Source: Chryseobacterium sp. (GTDB lineage: Bacteria; Bacteroidota; Bacteroidia; Flavobacteriales; Weeksellaceae). From it: 64,000 bases of DNA. Positions 17,645 through 27,161 of the stretch are shown piece by piece. Each line of letters begins with the position of its first letter. Position 1 is the stretch's first letter. Location of the stretch: contig JAITUA010000021.1 of the NCBI GenBank assembly GCA_031286615.1, positions 80,009 to 144,008 of the forward strand. Direction: 5' to 3'. Both the position numbers and the translations under genes were made by a program. Below the pieces are notes generated by a model. The model did not search any database, was not told the DNA's origin, and saw nothing but the letters and a program-made list of their open reading frames with translations.

Positions 17645-17682
17645 AGAAAATCGTAAAAAAGTAATTTTTTACGATTTTCTTT
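17645..17682 (+). terminator. terminator after the greA-HIT unit
   Basis: A perfect 16-bp stem (17645-17660 with 17665-17680) around a GTAA loop. The 3' arm is T-rich. Confidence 0.85.
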
Positions 17683-17707
17683 AACATATACATATATATT
17701 ATATCAT

Positions 17708-18895
17708 ATGAACTCCAACCAATGTTCTTTCTGTGGCAGAAAAAGAAATGAAGTACAGATGCTGATTTCTGGCCAGAATGGTTTTATTTGTGAAAATTGT
17801 ATAGAGCAGGCGCACGCTATTGTGAAAGATGGTGCATCCAAAACAGGATATTCACCTGCCGACAGTATGGCTGAACTTAAAAAGCCGAAAGAAATCAAAG
17901 AATTTCTTGATCAGTATGTGATCGGGCAGGATCAGGCAAAAAAACAGCTTTCTATTGCTGTATATAATCATTATAAAAGATTACTCCACGCTCAGGACGA
18001 AAACAGAGAAGTGGAACTTGAAAAATCGAATATCATCATGATAGGAGAGACAGGAACAGGTAAAACTCTTCTGGCAAAAACCATCGCCAGAGAACTGAAT
18101 GTTCCTTTCTGTATTGTAGATGCCACTATTTTAACGGAAGCAGGATATGTAGGAGAAGATGTTGAAAGTATTTTGTCCCGACTTCTGATGGTAGCGGATT
18201 ACGATGTGGAAAAAGCTGAAAAAGGAATTGTTTTCATCGATGAGATTGATAAGATTGCAAGAAAATCAGACAATCCAAGTATTACAAGAGATGTTTCCGG
18301 AGAAGGAGTACAGCAGGGATTACTGAAATTGCTGGAAGGAAGCATTGTAAATGTTCCGCCGCAGGGAGGTAGAAAACATCCGGATCAGAAATATATTCAG
18401 GTGAATACTCAGAACATTCTGTTTATTGCTGGTGGTGCTTTTGACGGGATCAAAGAGATCATCGAAAGAAGAATGAACAAGCAGGCGATAGGTTTCAGTT
18501 CTGAAAAAATCAATAAAACAGGTGAAGATGAATATATATTAACAAATATTAATGCAATTGATCTTCGTACTTTCGGATTAATTCCGGAACTTTTAGGAAG
18601 ATTTCCAATCATCACTTACCTCGATAAACTCACGAAAGAGACGCTGGTAAGAATTATGAAAGAGCCAAAAAATTCAATTGTGAATCAATTTGTGGAACTT
18701 TTCAAGATGGATGGCACGGATTTGGTAATAACAGATGGTGCAATTGAAAAAATCGTAGAGGAAACTATTGAAAAAGGATTAGGCGCAAGAGGGTTGAGAG
18801 GTACCACCGAAAAAGTTCTAGAAGACTACATGTTTTCAATAGGGGAGGACAAGGAGATCATCTTGACGGAAGATAATGTTTTGATTAATAGATAA
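17708..18895 (+). CDS. clpX: ATP-dependent Clp protease ATP-binding subunit ClpX
   Basis: A 395-residue hexameric unfoldase that feeds substrates to ClpP. The N-terminal zinc-binding domain has C6, C9, C28 and C31. Walker A is GETGTGKT (113-120), Walker B VFIDEID (175-181), and the GYVGEDVE loop lies at 147-154. A RKH segment follows ([10 protein letters not shown]), then the sensor regions and a normal C-terminal domain. It is somewhat shorter than many ClpX proteins but has all domains. No clpP lies next to it. Confidence 0.97.
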   Translation: MNSNQCSFCGRKRNEVQMLISGQNGFICENCIEQAHAIVKDGASKTGYSPADSMAELKKPKEIKEFLDQYVIGQDQAKKQLSIAVYNHYKRLLHAQDENREVELEKSNIIMIGETGTGKTLLAKTIARELNVPFCIVDATILTEAGYVGEDVESILSRLLMVADYDVEKAEKGIVFIDEIDKIARKSDNPSITRDVSGEGVQQGLLKLLEGSIVNVPPQGGRKHPDQKYIQVNTQNILFIAGGAFDGIKEIIERRMNKQAIGFSSEKINKTGEDEYILTNINAIDLRTFGLIPELLGRFPIITYLDKLTKETLVRIMKEPKNSIVNQFVELFKMDGTDLVITDGAIEKIVEETIEKGLGARGLRGTTEKVLEDYMFSIGEDKEIILTEDNVLINR

Positions 18896-18923
18896 AATAT
18901 TTTTTTATTAAGAAAAATAATAA

Positions 18924-18931
18924 TACCTTTG
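18924..18931 (+). promoter_or_regulatory. -7 element TACCTTTG for the T9SS surface protein
   Basis: A full TAnnTTTG match followed by C, 38 bases before the start at 18970. No TTG at -33 spacing. Confidence 0.5.
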
Positions 18932-18969
18932 CGGGTAAAGATTGTATTAACACACAAATAATTTATACA

Positions 18970-20949
18970 ATGAGAAAAAGTTTATTTGCTATAGGTCTTT
19001 TAGCAATTAGTTACTCTGTTCAGGCGCAGATACTATGTCATGTTGACACTAATGCTAATATGTATGTGAGCGAAGGCACCCTAGTTTATAGTGGTGGAGG
19101 TGTACAAACAAGAGGTAATGGTCTTTTGGACGTACATGGAAATATTATGGTTGTAGGTTCTGCTACAGATAGTTTTAAGACAATTGATGCTGGCGGTGCT
19201 GATAAAACTGACGGCGGAAATATCATCTTAAGGCTGAACACTCCTGCTTCTTTTGCTACTTCTACATATGGTCAGTTGTACATTGATGGACTATCCCAAT
19301 CCAACATTTCAGGTATTGTAACGAAAGAATACAGAACTACAAGTAATGGTAGTGGTAATTATTTTCAGCAAGTTGCTTTGCCTTTCTCTGGTAAAGCTTA
19401 CAATTCATTATCTGCTGAAGTTGGTAAAACCTTCAATACTGGAAGATATGACAATCCAATTCTGAAGTGGGATAATGCTAACGCTGTTTCTATCACTACT
19501 TTGAATCTAGCTCCTACCTCGACTACTTGGGATGCCTCAGGTTATTACATGCTTAAGGTTAAAAATAACGACTGGAATCCAAGTGCTCCTGCGTCAGGAA
19601 ACGTATTCAATATTAACGGGAAACCATATGCTCCATATGCGGCTGCTTTAACATTACAGAACGCAGGGAAATCTAATTTGGGAACCTCTAATGTTGTATT
19701 TGGAACTAATGGTAATGCTCTGAATCAGTACAATGAGAAGTACAATACTTATCTTGCTGACAGTTTTGAGTTAACGATGAACCCATGGGCTGCAACGTAT
19801 GGTCAGAACTGGTATCAGTTCGGAAACCCTTTCCTTACCAATTTAGATTTATCTAATATTGGATATACAGAAAGTGTTACAGGATCTGACGGCAATGCAG
19901 TGACAAATATTTGGGGTATTGAGTATAACCCAGGTACAGTGGTTACTCTTTCAAATGGTTCTACTTATGCTACAGGTGCTCAGGTAGTGACTTTCGTGCC
20001 TACAGGTGACGGAGTTGCTCCAGCAGTTGGAGACGTTGATAAAGTAGTTGTAAAACCTATGCAGTCATTTAAAATAAAGTTGAGAGACAATACGGCTCAG
20101 ACTTTAGACTTTAATACATTAAGAAGATTCAAGTCAACAGCAAGAACAGCAGGTACTCCTAATGGTGTAAATGCAGCCAAAATTTCTAATGGAAAGAATG
20201 GAATCAATACTGTAAAACAGCTTGGTGTAATAGGTCTTGATGCTAGCGGAAAAGAAATTGGAAGAACATACTATGTTGTTTCACCTTCATTCACAACAGG
20301 TCATCAAATTTCTACAGCAACTTCAGTTCAGGCTTCAGGAGGTGCAACTATCATGGGTACATCTGAAGAGGCATTGACTGGAGGATATGATAATAATTAT
20401 AAAGAAAGCTATTTGTTATATATTAACGAGGCTAATGAGAATAACTTCGCAGGTAAAAGTGTTAAGTTAAGAAACTACTATGATCAGGTAAAGTCGTATA
20501 AATTCGAGATCAGAGAAAATGCAGATTTAATACCAGCAGGTACACACCAGTTATCTTCAGGAATCGGTTTCTATTATAAAGCAGAAAATGGTAACTTAAT
20601 AGAAGCTAAACAAGGAGATACTGTTCCTGTATCAAATATGGAAGCTAATTTATACTACGGAGAACCAAGTAATATTACTTTAGGAGTAGATGATAAAGCT
20701 TCAAATATTTCTAATACACTTGTAGTTTATAATCCGGCAATTTCAAACTATATCGTTAGATTTGATCCGAAATGGAAAAAAGCAGACATTCAAGTTTATG
20801 ATATGAGCGGTAAATTAGTAATCTCTAAGAAAGCGGTTGAAACATCCAGAGATTTTGTAATCGAGCTAGATGGCTCAGTTAAAAATTCATATGTTGTAAA
20901 AATCGTTTCTGACAAAGGAGAAACTGTTAACACTAAAATCTTAAAATAA
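18970..20949 (+). CDS. T9SS-sorted cell-surface or secreted protein
   Basis: A 659-residue protein with a signal peptide (RKSLFAIGLLAISYSVQAQ) and a beta-rich, Asn/Gly/Thr-rich body lacking a recognised enzyme fold. The C-terminal about 75 residues (LVVYNPAISNYIVRF, then ADIQVYDMSGKLVISKKA, ending VNTKILK) form a type A T9SS sorting domain. Proteins of this layout in flavobacteria are large surface structural or adhesion-type components; that role is an inference. It is followed after six bases by a small PID-CTERM-like protein gene and ends an apparent two-gene unit at a strong terminator. Confidence 0.85.
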   Translation: MRKSLFAIGLLAISYSVQAQILCHVDTNANMYVSEGTLVYSGGGVQTRGNGLLDVHGNIMVVGSATDSFKTIDAGGADKTDGGNIILRLNTPASFATSTYGQLYIDGLSQSNISGIVTKEYRTTSNGSGNYFQQVALPFSGKAYNSLSAEVGKTFNTGRYDNPILKWDNANAVSITTLNLAPTSTTWDASGYYMLKVKNNDWNPSAPASGNVFNINGKPYAPYAAALTLQNAGKSNLGTSNVVFGTNGNALNQYNEKYNTYLADSFELTMNPWAATYGQNWYQFGNPFLTNLDLSNIGYTESVTGSDGNAVTNIWGIEYNPGTVVTLSNGSTYATGAQVVTFVPTGDGVAPAVGDVDKVVVKPMQSFKIKLRDNTAQTLDFNTLRRFKSTARTAGTPNGVNAAKISNGKNGINTVKQLGVIGLDASGKEIGRTYYVVSPSFTTGHQISTATSVQASGGATIMGTSEEALTGGYDNNYKESYLLYINEANENNFAGKSVKLRNYYDQVKSYKFEIRENADLIPAGTHQLSSGIGFYYKAENGNLIEAKQGDTVPVSNMEANLYYGEPSNITLGVDDKASNISNTLVVYNPAISNYIVRFDPKWKKADIQVYDMSGKLVISKKAVETSRDFVIELDGSVKNSYVVKIVSDKGETVNTKILK

Positions 20950-20955
20950 ACTGAA

Positions 20956-21174
20956 ATGAAAACTATTAATAAACTAGTATTGGCATTTTTCCTGGTTGTT
21001 GTATCACTAGTAAATGCTGAAACCCCGCCACAGCCTGCAATTCCTGGAGGAGGAAACGGAGGAAACGGAACAGGAGCACCTGCACCTATTGATATGTACG
21101 TATATGTACTTGGTATTGTAGCAATTGCATTTATTGTTTACTTTACAAAAAAGTACAAGAGCGTAAAAGCATAA
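20956..21174 (+). CDS. small PID-CTERM-like membrane-anchored protein
   Basis: A 72-residue protein: signal peptide (to about VNA, residue 21), a Pro/Gly-rich mature stretch (PPQPAIPGGGNGGNGTGAP), then APIDMYVYVLGIVAIAFIVYF and the basic tail TKKYKSVKA. Motif, helix and basic tail at the C-terminus follow the plan of exosortase-type CTERM sorting signals, and the PID motif matches what is called PID-CTERM in Bacteroidota. What processes it is not visible here. It is co-transcribed with the T9SS surface protein. Confidence 0.7.
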   Translation: MKTINKLVLAFFLVVVSLVNAETPPQPAIPGGGNGGNGTGAPAPIDMYVYVLGIVAIAFIVYFTKKYKSVKA

Positions 21175-21194
21175 AATTTTATTAAAATAATATT

Positions 21195-21230
21195 AAACTC
21201 TCTGATTAATCAGAGAGTTTTTTTATTTTT
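21195..21230 (+). terminator. terminator after the surface-protein unit
   Basis: AAACTCTCTG at 21195-21204 and CAGAGAGTTT at 21211-21220 form a 10-bp stem, followed by a long T-run. Confidence 0.9.
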
Positions 21231-21235
21231 ACTCT

Positions 21236-22528
21236 ATGAAAAAGATTTATACGCTATCTGCGGTTTTAGCCGCATTTGCTCTGCAGGCTCAGTTTACAGT
21301 TACCATTCAGACTCCGGCAGACTTTAAAGATCAGGACGCTATTCTATATACATTAAACGGTTCAAAAGATATCATTGTTACTAAAGAACAAAGTAAAAAC
21401 AGTACATGGACCTTTAAATACCCAAGCAGCTATATGGGAATGATGAAAATCTATTTCCCGGGCTCTAATAATACTGTAAGCTTTATTTCTGAAAATAAAA
21501 ATGTCAACATTAAATTAGATATTCAGAATAATAAAGTTAAAGATGTTATCTATCTGGATGAAGCGAATAACCTGATGAGTAAGCAGCAGGAAGGTTCACA
21601 AAAGAAAGAGCTTATTTTGCCGGCTTTAGCACAAATCAAAGAATATTATAAAGACAATACTGACTTTGGAAAAGCACTGAAAATAGAGATCGACAGACTT
21701 TCCGGTACTTCCAGTTCTATTGATGCGGCTCAACATCCATTTATTACCTATTATAACACGAATTATAGTAAATTTATTTCCACTTCACAAGATGCTGCCA
21801 AAAAAGTAGATCAGGAGGAAATAATCAACTTTTTGGACAAGTCAAATGATATGCTGGAGACTTCATCGTTATTAAGACCAGTATTGGTATCTTATCTTAA
21901 TTCCGGAGGAAATACTAATGTTACTGCTTCTGTCGATAAATTGTTAGACCGATTAAAAGTGGAAACTCCAAGAGGGCAGACGGTTTTATCAGAACTGATC
22001 GATATTTTTGATGTATATGAGATGGATGAGTACAAGAGCAAATATTTGTCACTTGCTAAAAATCTTAAGTGTACCATCAATGACAGACTTGCTTCTACAT
22101 TGAAATCGAATGCCAATATTGAAATGGGGGCTGCTTTCCCTAACTATAAGTTTCAGTCACCTGTAAATACTACCGCAAAGTCATTATACGATATAAAGGC
22201 TGATAAAAAGGTTATCGTGTTTTGGTCTTCCACATGCTCACATTGTGAAAGTGAACTACCGAAACTTCTGGAAAAATACAATGAACTGAAATCAAAGAAT
22301 ATTCAGGTTGTAGGATTCTCTTTAGATGTTGATAAAAATTCTTATACTAAAAAGATTGCTGCATTTCCTTGGGTGAATGACTCAGAATTGAGAGGATGGA
22401 ACAGCAGTTACACGGATTTGTACAATATTCATGCAACTCCGACGTATTTTATTTTAGATGCTAACAATAAGATTATCAACAAACCAGATCACGTTGGAGA
22501 TGTTTTAGAATATTTTAAGTTAAAATAA
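21236..22528 (+). CDS. TlpA-family thioredoxin-like thiol-disulfide oxidoreductase
   Basis: A 430-residue exported protein. It has a signal peptide (to about residue 19), an N-terminal beta domain of the type found before Bacteroidota TlpA modules, a helical middle, and a C-terminal thioredoxin fold. The fold carries the redox motif C334-S-H-C337 (FWSSTCSHCESELPKL) and the cis-Pro segment HATPTYFILD. It probably acts in the periplasm to reduce or isomerise disulfides; partner unknown. It starts right after a terminator and is followed by the tRNA promoter. Confidence 0.88.
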   Translation: MKKIYTLSAVLAAFALQAQFTVTIQTPADFKDQDAILYTLNGSKDIIVTKEQSKNSTWTFKYPSSYMGMMKIYFPGSNNTVSFISENKNVNIKLDIQNNKVKDVIYLDEANNLMSKQQEGSQKKELILPALAQIKEYYKDNTDFGKALKIEIDRLSGTSSSIDAAQHPFITYYNTNYSKFISTSQDAAKKVDQEEIINFLDKSNDMLETSSLLRPVLVSYLNSGGNTNVTASVDKLLDRLKVETPRGQTVLSELIDIFDVYEMDEYKSKYLSLAKNLKCTINDRLASTLKSNANIEMGAAFPNYKFQSPVNTTAKSLYDIKADKKVIVFWSSTCSHCESELPKLLEKYNELKSKNIQVVGFSLDVDKNSYTKKIAAFPWVNDSELRGWNSSYTDLYNIHATPTYFILDANNKIINKPDHVGDVLEYFKLK

Positions 22529-22530
22529 TT

Positions 22531-22560
22531 TTGGAGGTAAAGAAATATTTTCTATATTTG
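22531..22560 (+). promoter_or_regulatory. promoter TTG-N19-TATATTTG of tRNA-Met
   Basis: TTG at 22531-22533 and TATATTTG at 22553-22560 with 19 bases between them, 12 bases before the tRNA 5' end. Confidence 0.8.
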
Positions 22561-22572
22561 CACCACCAAAAA

Positions 22573-22646
22573 GGCGAGGTAGCTCAGTTGGTTAGAGCGC
22601 AGGATTCATAACCCTGAGGTCACGGGTTCAATTCCCGTCTTCGCTA
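22573..22646 (+). tRNA. tRNA-Met (anticodon CAT)
   Basis: A complete 74-base cloverleaf. The acceptor arm GGCGAGG pairs with CTTCGCT (two G-U pairs), the D arm is GCTC/GAGC, the anticodon loop is TTCATAA, and the T arm is ACGGG-TTCAATT-CCCGT. CCA is not encoded. Its 5' acceptor start is unlike initiator tRNA, so it is the elongator. A CAT anticodon modified to read isoleucine AUA cannot be excluded by eye. The 3' end is the integration site of the downstream island. Confidence 0.95.
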
Positions 22647-22649
22647 CAA
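22633..22649 (+). repeat. attachment site at the tRNA 3' end (left junction)
   Basis: TCCCGTCTTCGCTACAA comprises the last 14 bases of the tRNA plus three. The identical 17 bases recur at 39923-39939. Confidence 0.88.
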
Positions 22650-22650
22650 T

Positions 22651-22697
22651 AAAAAATCCGTATCATGTTGATTAAAAACATTTTACGGATTTTTCTT
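22651..22697 (+). terminator. hairpin terminator after the tRNA
   Basis: AAAAATCCGTA at 22652-22662 pairs with TACGGATTTTT at 22684-22694, ending in a T-rich tail. It lies just inside the island. Confidence 0.75.
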
Positions 22698-22785
22698 TTA
22701 AAATAATCCCGACATAGTCCCGATTATACAGTTACTTAGATATAATTTTAAATCAAGGTTGTAATTTTTTGTTTAAATTTAAAAT

Positions 22786-25386
22786 GTGAAACTTCTTGAT
22801 AGTCTTTTTAAAATATTAAAAAAATTTAAAAATATACTTTTTTTAATAGTAATATATTTCTGTTTTGAAAACGGAATAGTAGAGATTTATAAAAAATATA
22901 TTGTTGAAAAAGTATTAATCCTATTTTCGTCTTCGTGGATAACAGAAATATTGTTTTATCTTACAACAATTGTTATCTTATTGTGGATTGTTAACAAATA
23001 CAAAAAAGGATTTTACTTTGAACAATATACAATTCTTTACAGTATAGTTGTATTTTCTTTTTATTCTTATATAAGGTTAGTATTTGGTAAGGAATTTTCG
23101 TCATTAAGGACAATTAGCTATGTAAAATATTTTGATCTGTTATACATAGTTATATTATCAGTTTTAATATTATCAGTATTATTAAAATTAAAAAGATTAA
23201 AAGAGAGCAATAATTCAACTCCATTCGTTGAGGATGTTCCTATATCTAAAGCTGAAGAGGATATTTTAAATAGAAAAGGTAAAGCATTACAAGTTGCTCG
23301 TTTTATAAAAAGTAATCATACAGACTCATCAATAGCTCTTGGAATAGTTGGAAAATGGGGTGATGGTAAAACATCCTTCATGAGCTTAGTTGAAGAATCT
23401 TTTACAGACAATAATGATTATATAATTATAAAATTTCGTAGTTGGCTAAATATCTCTGTTCAATCTATTTTTTCTGATTTCTTTAGTACTGTAGAAAATG
23501 AGATTAAACCTTATAGTATTGATATAGCTAAACAAATTAAGAAGTATGGTAAATCAGTATTACCAATTTCAAAAAGTGATACGGCAGAATTCATTTTGAA
23601 ATCATTAGATCTCGTTTCTGATAAAAGTGTTTTAGAAGAATTTGAAAGTGTTGATAATCTTTTAGTCGCTTTACAAAAAAAGATTATTATATTTTTAGAT
23701 GATCTTGATAGATTACAACCAAATGAAGTATTTGAAGTTTTAAAATTAATCAGGAATACAGCGTCTTTTAAAACTTTTAATTATATAGTAGGATATGAGA
23801 AAAGCTATATAATTAAAGCGCTTGAAATAAATAAAATACCCAACCCTGAAAAGTATTGTGATAAAATTTTTTTAAATGAATTTTATTTAATGCCGATTCA
23901 AAATTATGAGATAAGTGATTATATATTGAAAAATCTTAAGGAGAAGATGAATAATAATTCTTTAGATTTTGATAAAGTTTTTGAACGATATTCATTATAT
24001 TCTCAATATAACATCGGAAATATTTTTAGTAGTATTCGGAACCTTCGAGATGCCAAAAGATTTTTGAATGAATTTTTTATTAGTGTAGAGAAGATTCAGA
24101 ATGACATTGATTTAGGAGACTTTATAATTATTAAATTGCTTAAATATTGCTACAATGAAGTATATTTTTTACTGTACTCAAATAAAAGTAATTTTGTAGG
24201 CATTGATAATTATTCAGGTTATCGTTATCCTGGCGGGATTAGGAGAATAGGCTTAAAAAAAGATTCTCAAACTTCATCTTCTGATTTTAATGAATCTTTA
24301 CTAAGAAGTCATTTATTAGAAAATAAAGTATATAATATTTCGGAGTTGGAGCATATCCGAGTTATGTTTCAAATACTTTTAAGTGAAGTTTCTTACAAAT
24401 CTGAGTCTCTAGCTTTTAGTTTTAATCATAACTTTTATAAGTATTTTAGTGACGAAATTAATGAATCAGAAATATCAATTAGAGACTATGAAAGGTTTAT
24501 AAATTTGAGTTGGGAGCATATAATTGAATATATTGATATTTGGGAAAAAGAGGGTAAATTATTTGGTCTATTAGCTCATTTATACCACACTGATCCAAGA
24601 AACTTCGATAGTAGAGAAAAGTTTGAAAATTACATTAGATTACTGTTTTATCTGGGTAAAAAAAATTTAAAATATTTTCATTTAGATTTCGATTACATTG
24701 ACAGAACAATAAGTAATTATGATAACAGAGTTACGACAAAATTTTATGATAAAGATGTAAGTTTGTATGAAGAATTTATAAAGAATCTGCTTTATCAGGG
24801 TAATTTTCCATATATTTTCGAGATGAGAATTGCTTCTTATCTTTTTGAAAAGATCTATGAAGAAGAAGATGCAGTATTGACTAAAGAAATTCTAAAAGGT
24901 TTTATTATTTCAAGATGTGCTTTATTTATTGATAAAATGGACTATACAAAGTATGACTTTTTTGACTTGTTTTACAGGACAAAGTTGAGAGAAAATTATA
25001 GAATGGATCATTTTGGAGATGTTTGGCATACAACAGATGTAGTACTACCGGAAATAATTGAGATGTTAAAAAATGCAATTAAAAAATTTCCAGATCTATT
25101 TCTTGCTGATATTTTACAAGACGGAGGTCGAAGAGCAAGAAATAAAAATACAAGTGAAAATCAAATAATAGGATTACATGATTTTATTTTAAACCTATTC
25201 TCATCTTATGATGAGTTTATAGAATTTGTCAAAAACGATATAAGTGACGAAACCTGCGTTTTTAAAAATGAATTTTTAGATTTTGCAGATAAATTGCCAA
25301 CAAAGGATGATTTTATATCGTATGATTTTAGTTATCCTCCAGTTAAAAATAAATTTTTAAATAGTAAAAATGGACAAATTGATTAA
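22786..25386 (+). CDS. KAP family P-loop NTPase, membrane-anchored
   Basis: An 866-residue protein starting at GTG (the ATG two bases earlier is followed at once by a stop). About four hydrophobic helices occupy residues 15-135. The KAP NTPase core has Walker A GKWGDGKT at 189-196 and Walker B IIIFLDDLDRL near 305, followed by the GYEKSYIIKAL segment. The long C-terminal region is helical and unrecognised. KAP proteins have membrane helices in or near the ATPase domain; F-plasmid PifA, a member, blocks phage T7. Phage exclusion at the membrane is therefore a reasonable guess here. It lies at the left end of the island. Confidence 0.88.
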   Translation: MKLLDSLFKILKKFKNILFLIVIYFCFENGIVEIYKKYIVEKVLILFSSSWITEILFYLTTIVILLWIVNKYKKGFYFEQYTILYSIVVFSFYSYIRLVFGKEFSSLRTISYVKYFDLLYIVILSVLILSVLLKLKRLKESNNSTPFVEDVPISKAEEDILNRKGKALQVARFIKSNHTDSSIALGIVGKWGDGKTSFMSLVEESFTDNNDYIIIKFRSWLNISVQSIFSDFFSTVENEIKPYSIDIAKQIKKYGKSVLPISKSDTAEFILKSLDLVSDKSVLEEFESVDNLLVALQKKIIIFLDDLDRLQPNEVFEVLKLIRNTASFKTFNYIVGYEKSYIIKALEINKIPNPEKYCDKIFLNEFYLMPIQNYEISDYILKNLKEKMNNNSLDFDKVFERYSLYSQYNIGNIFSSIRNLRDAKRFLNEFFISVEKIQNDIDLGDFIIIKLLKYCYNEVYFLLYSNKSNFVGIDNYSGYRYPGGIRRIGLKKDSQTSSSDFNESLLRSHLLENKVYNISELEHIRVMFQILLSEVSYKSESLAFSFNHNFYKYFSDEINESEISIRDYERFINLSWEHIIEYIDIWEKEGKLFGLLAHLYHTDPRNFDSREKFENYIRLLFYLGKKNLKYFHLDFDYIDRTISNYDNRVTTKFYDKDVSLYEEFIKNLLYQGNFPYIFEMRIASYLFEKIYEEEDAVLTKEILKGFIISRCALFIDKMDYTKYDFFDLFYRTKLRENYRMDHFGDVWHTTDVVLPEIIEMLKNAIKKFPDLFLADILQDGGRRARNKNTSENQIIGLHDFILNLFSSYDEFIEFVKNDISDETCVFKNEFLDFADKLPTKDDFISYDFSYPPVKNKFLNSKNGQID

Positions 25387-25431
25387 TTTGACTGAGTGTA
25401 GAATAGATAATTAGCAATAGAATTTTAGGAA

Positions 25432-26049
25432 ATGAAAGATATTGATATAAGAAATAGTTTAAAGTCTAGTATATTATCACAGTATACTAACGATAGTGGC
25501 AGTCTTGTTATTGATGAATTTAACGTTTCATTAGGTATTGTACGTGCTGATATAGCGGTTATTAACGGGGTAATGCATGCTTACGAAATTAAAAGTGAAA
25601 AAGATAATTTAAAAAGATTAGAAAATCAACTACAAGAATACTATAAATTTTTTGAGTATGTTACTGTAGTTACCTGTGAAAAATATTTAAATAAAGTACT
25701 AGAACAGTTTTCAGATAAATGTGGAGTAATAGTTGCCTTAAAAAAGAATAATTTGATAACTTTTAAAAAAATAAGAAGAGCAAAAAAAAATAAATGTTTT
25801 GATAAGATTTCTTTAGTAAAGGCACTTTGGAAAGAAGAAATCATAGATATTTTAGAATCAATAAAATATAATAAAAAAGGGTTTAAATCGAAATCTAAAC
25901 CTCTTTTATATCAGATAATGATGGATGAATTTAATGAGTCAGAGCTTTTGCATTTAGTTAAGAATAAACTTAAAGAGAGGACTACATGGAAAGCTGGCTC
26001 ACAACAAACTCAAAGTGATGATTATTTCCCACTTTTCTCCAAGTTGTAG
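25432..26049 (+). CDS. sce7726-type PD-(D/E)XK nuclease-like protein
   Basis: A 205-residue protein with a nuclease-like core: D40 in VRADIAVI and E52-I-K54 in HAYEIKSEKDN, the spacing of a PD-(D/E)XK site, then the NQLQEYYKFFEYVTVVT helix-strand unit. This fits the sce7726 family, often found next to sce7725/beta-family genes. Here the partner-type gene is on the opposite strand, and the two 3' ends overlap by 68 bases. Cleavage of DNA is inferred from the motif only. It starts 45 bases after the KAP gene and may share its transcript. Confidence 0.7.
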   Translation: MKDIDIRNSLKSSILSQYTNDSGSLVIDEFNVSLGIVRADIAVINGVMHAYEIKSEKDNLKRLENQLQEYYKFFEYVTVVTCEKYLNKVLEQFSDKCGVIVALKKNNLITFKKIRRAKKNKCFDKISLVKALWKEEIIDILESIKYNKKGFKSKSKPLLYQIMMDEFNESELLHLVKNKLKERTTWKAGSQQTQSDDYFPLFSKL

Positions 26050-27052
26050 CATTCCCAGTTCCAACAGTTCCATTAGAGCAATCATAAATATATTTATCAG
26101 CCCAACTGAATTCTTCTCCAGAATACTCTGGTCTGGCAATTAAATTACGACATAAATTTGGATACTGTCCAAAACCATGGAGTTTTGTTGATCTACCTCT
26201 AACTATTAACCAATAATCACTATGAGTATATCGTACACTAGCACTCATTTGAATTATTCTAGGATCCATTTCCGTTATTTCGGAATTTGCAATACTATAA
26301 TCACCAAAAACTGGAATTCTGGTTACCAGATTATTTTTTATTTGTAGGTAAAGTAACCACTCAATTCTTTCTATTGAGTCGATTGTATTAGCATTTATAT
26401 CAGACAGATTTGATGGAAATGAAGTTGAGGCAAGAATTAAAGAATTCCATCTCTCTATATATGGAAAATTGTTATTAAGAATCGTTGTTACGGATAAATA
26501 ATAAAGATTTTTACTATCAACAGTTATATTTTTCAAATCAATTACTAAATCTACATTTTCCGGAGTGATCTCATAAAATTCTAAAAATTGATTTATTTGA
26601 TCCATTAAGTGTACTGAGGGTATCTCATCAACTTCTAGCCTTAAACATATACCCAATTTATCTTCATTATAAATTTCCTTTACAGCATTTCTGTATAATA
26701 TATGTTTTTTAAAAGAAGTTACAGGAATTCCTTTTAGTTGCTTAGCTCTGAAGTCATTGAAGAGAAATGTTAAATGATGGATACCATCGGCTGTAGTTCT
26801 GTCTTCATCAATATATCGAGAATCAATAAAAAAAATATTATTATTTATAGAATCTTCTATTTTTCTTCCGATTCCGTCGAGGTGGTTATCTATAGTTTTG
26901 GACTCTCTTTCTTCTTCATAATTCCAAGGAATATTAACAATTTCAAATAGTGGGATTAGTTTGTCTTTTGTTTCCTGATTACAAACTTCTAGTCCTTTGA
27001 ACTCCCCCTCCTTTGCTTTAAGGATAGGTACGTATAATAAGTTTTGTCTCAT
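25982..27052 (-). CDS. beta family protein (PF14350-like)
   Basis: A 356-residue cytoplasmic protein opening LLYVPILKAKEGEFKGLE and continuing KLIPLFEIVNIPW, the signature start of the beta-family (T4 beta-like, related to sce7725). A middle repeat-like alpha/beta section (VDLVIDLKNIT) suggests a TIM-barrel-like layout, and the C-terminus ends RKVGNNHHFEFVVSQLSM. Its biochemical role is unknown. It is convergent with and overlaps the sce7726-type gene by 68 bases, and lies 109 bases downstream of the HEPN-like gene on the same strand. Confidence 0.72.
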   Translation of the reverse strand: MRQNLLYVPILKAKEGEFKGLEVCNQETKDKLIPLFEIVNIPWNYEEERESKTIDNHLDGIGRKIEDSINNNIFFIDSRYIDEDRTTADGIHHLTFLFNDFRAKQLKGIPVTSFKKHILYRNAVKEIYNEDKLGICLRLEVDEIPSVHLMDQINQFLEFYEITPENVDLVIDLKNITVDSKNLYYLSVTTILNNNFPYIERWNSLILASTSFPSNLSDINANTIDSIERIEWLLYLQIKNNLVTRIPVFGDYSIANSEITEMDPRIIQMSASVRYTHSDYWLIVRGRSTKLHGFGQYPNLCRNLIARPEYSGEEFSWADKYIYDCSNGTVGTGNATTWRKVGNNHHFEFVVSQLSM

Positions 27053-27161
27053 GTGGATTACTTTAAATTTATGGTTATTAGTTGTTTAGTTGCTAATATA
27101 AAAAAAATTAAAATATGATTGTTAAAATTTTGCAAGGCAGACTTTAACCTTTTTATATCTA

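Noticed and set aside
22573-22646. tRNA-Ile2 (lysidine-modified CAT) instead of tRNA-Met
   Set aside because: Cannot be settled by eye; the elongator Met call is kept as more likely from overall sequence, with the alternative noted.
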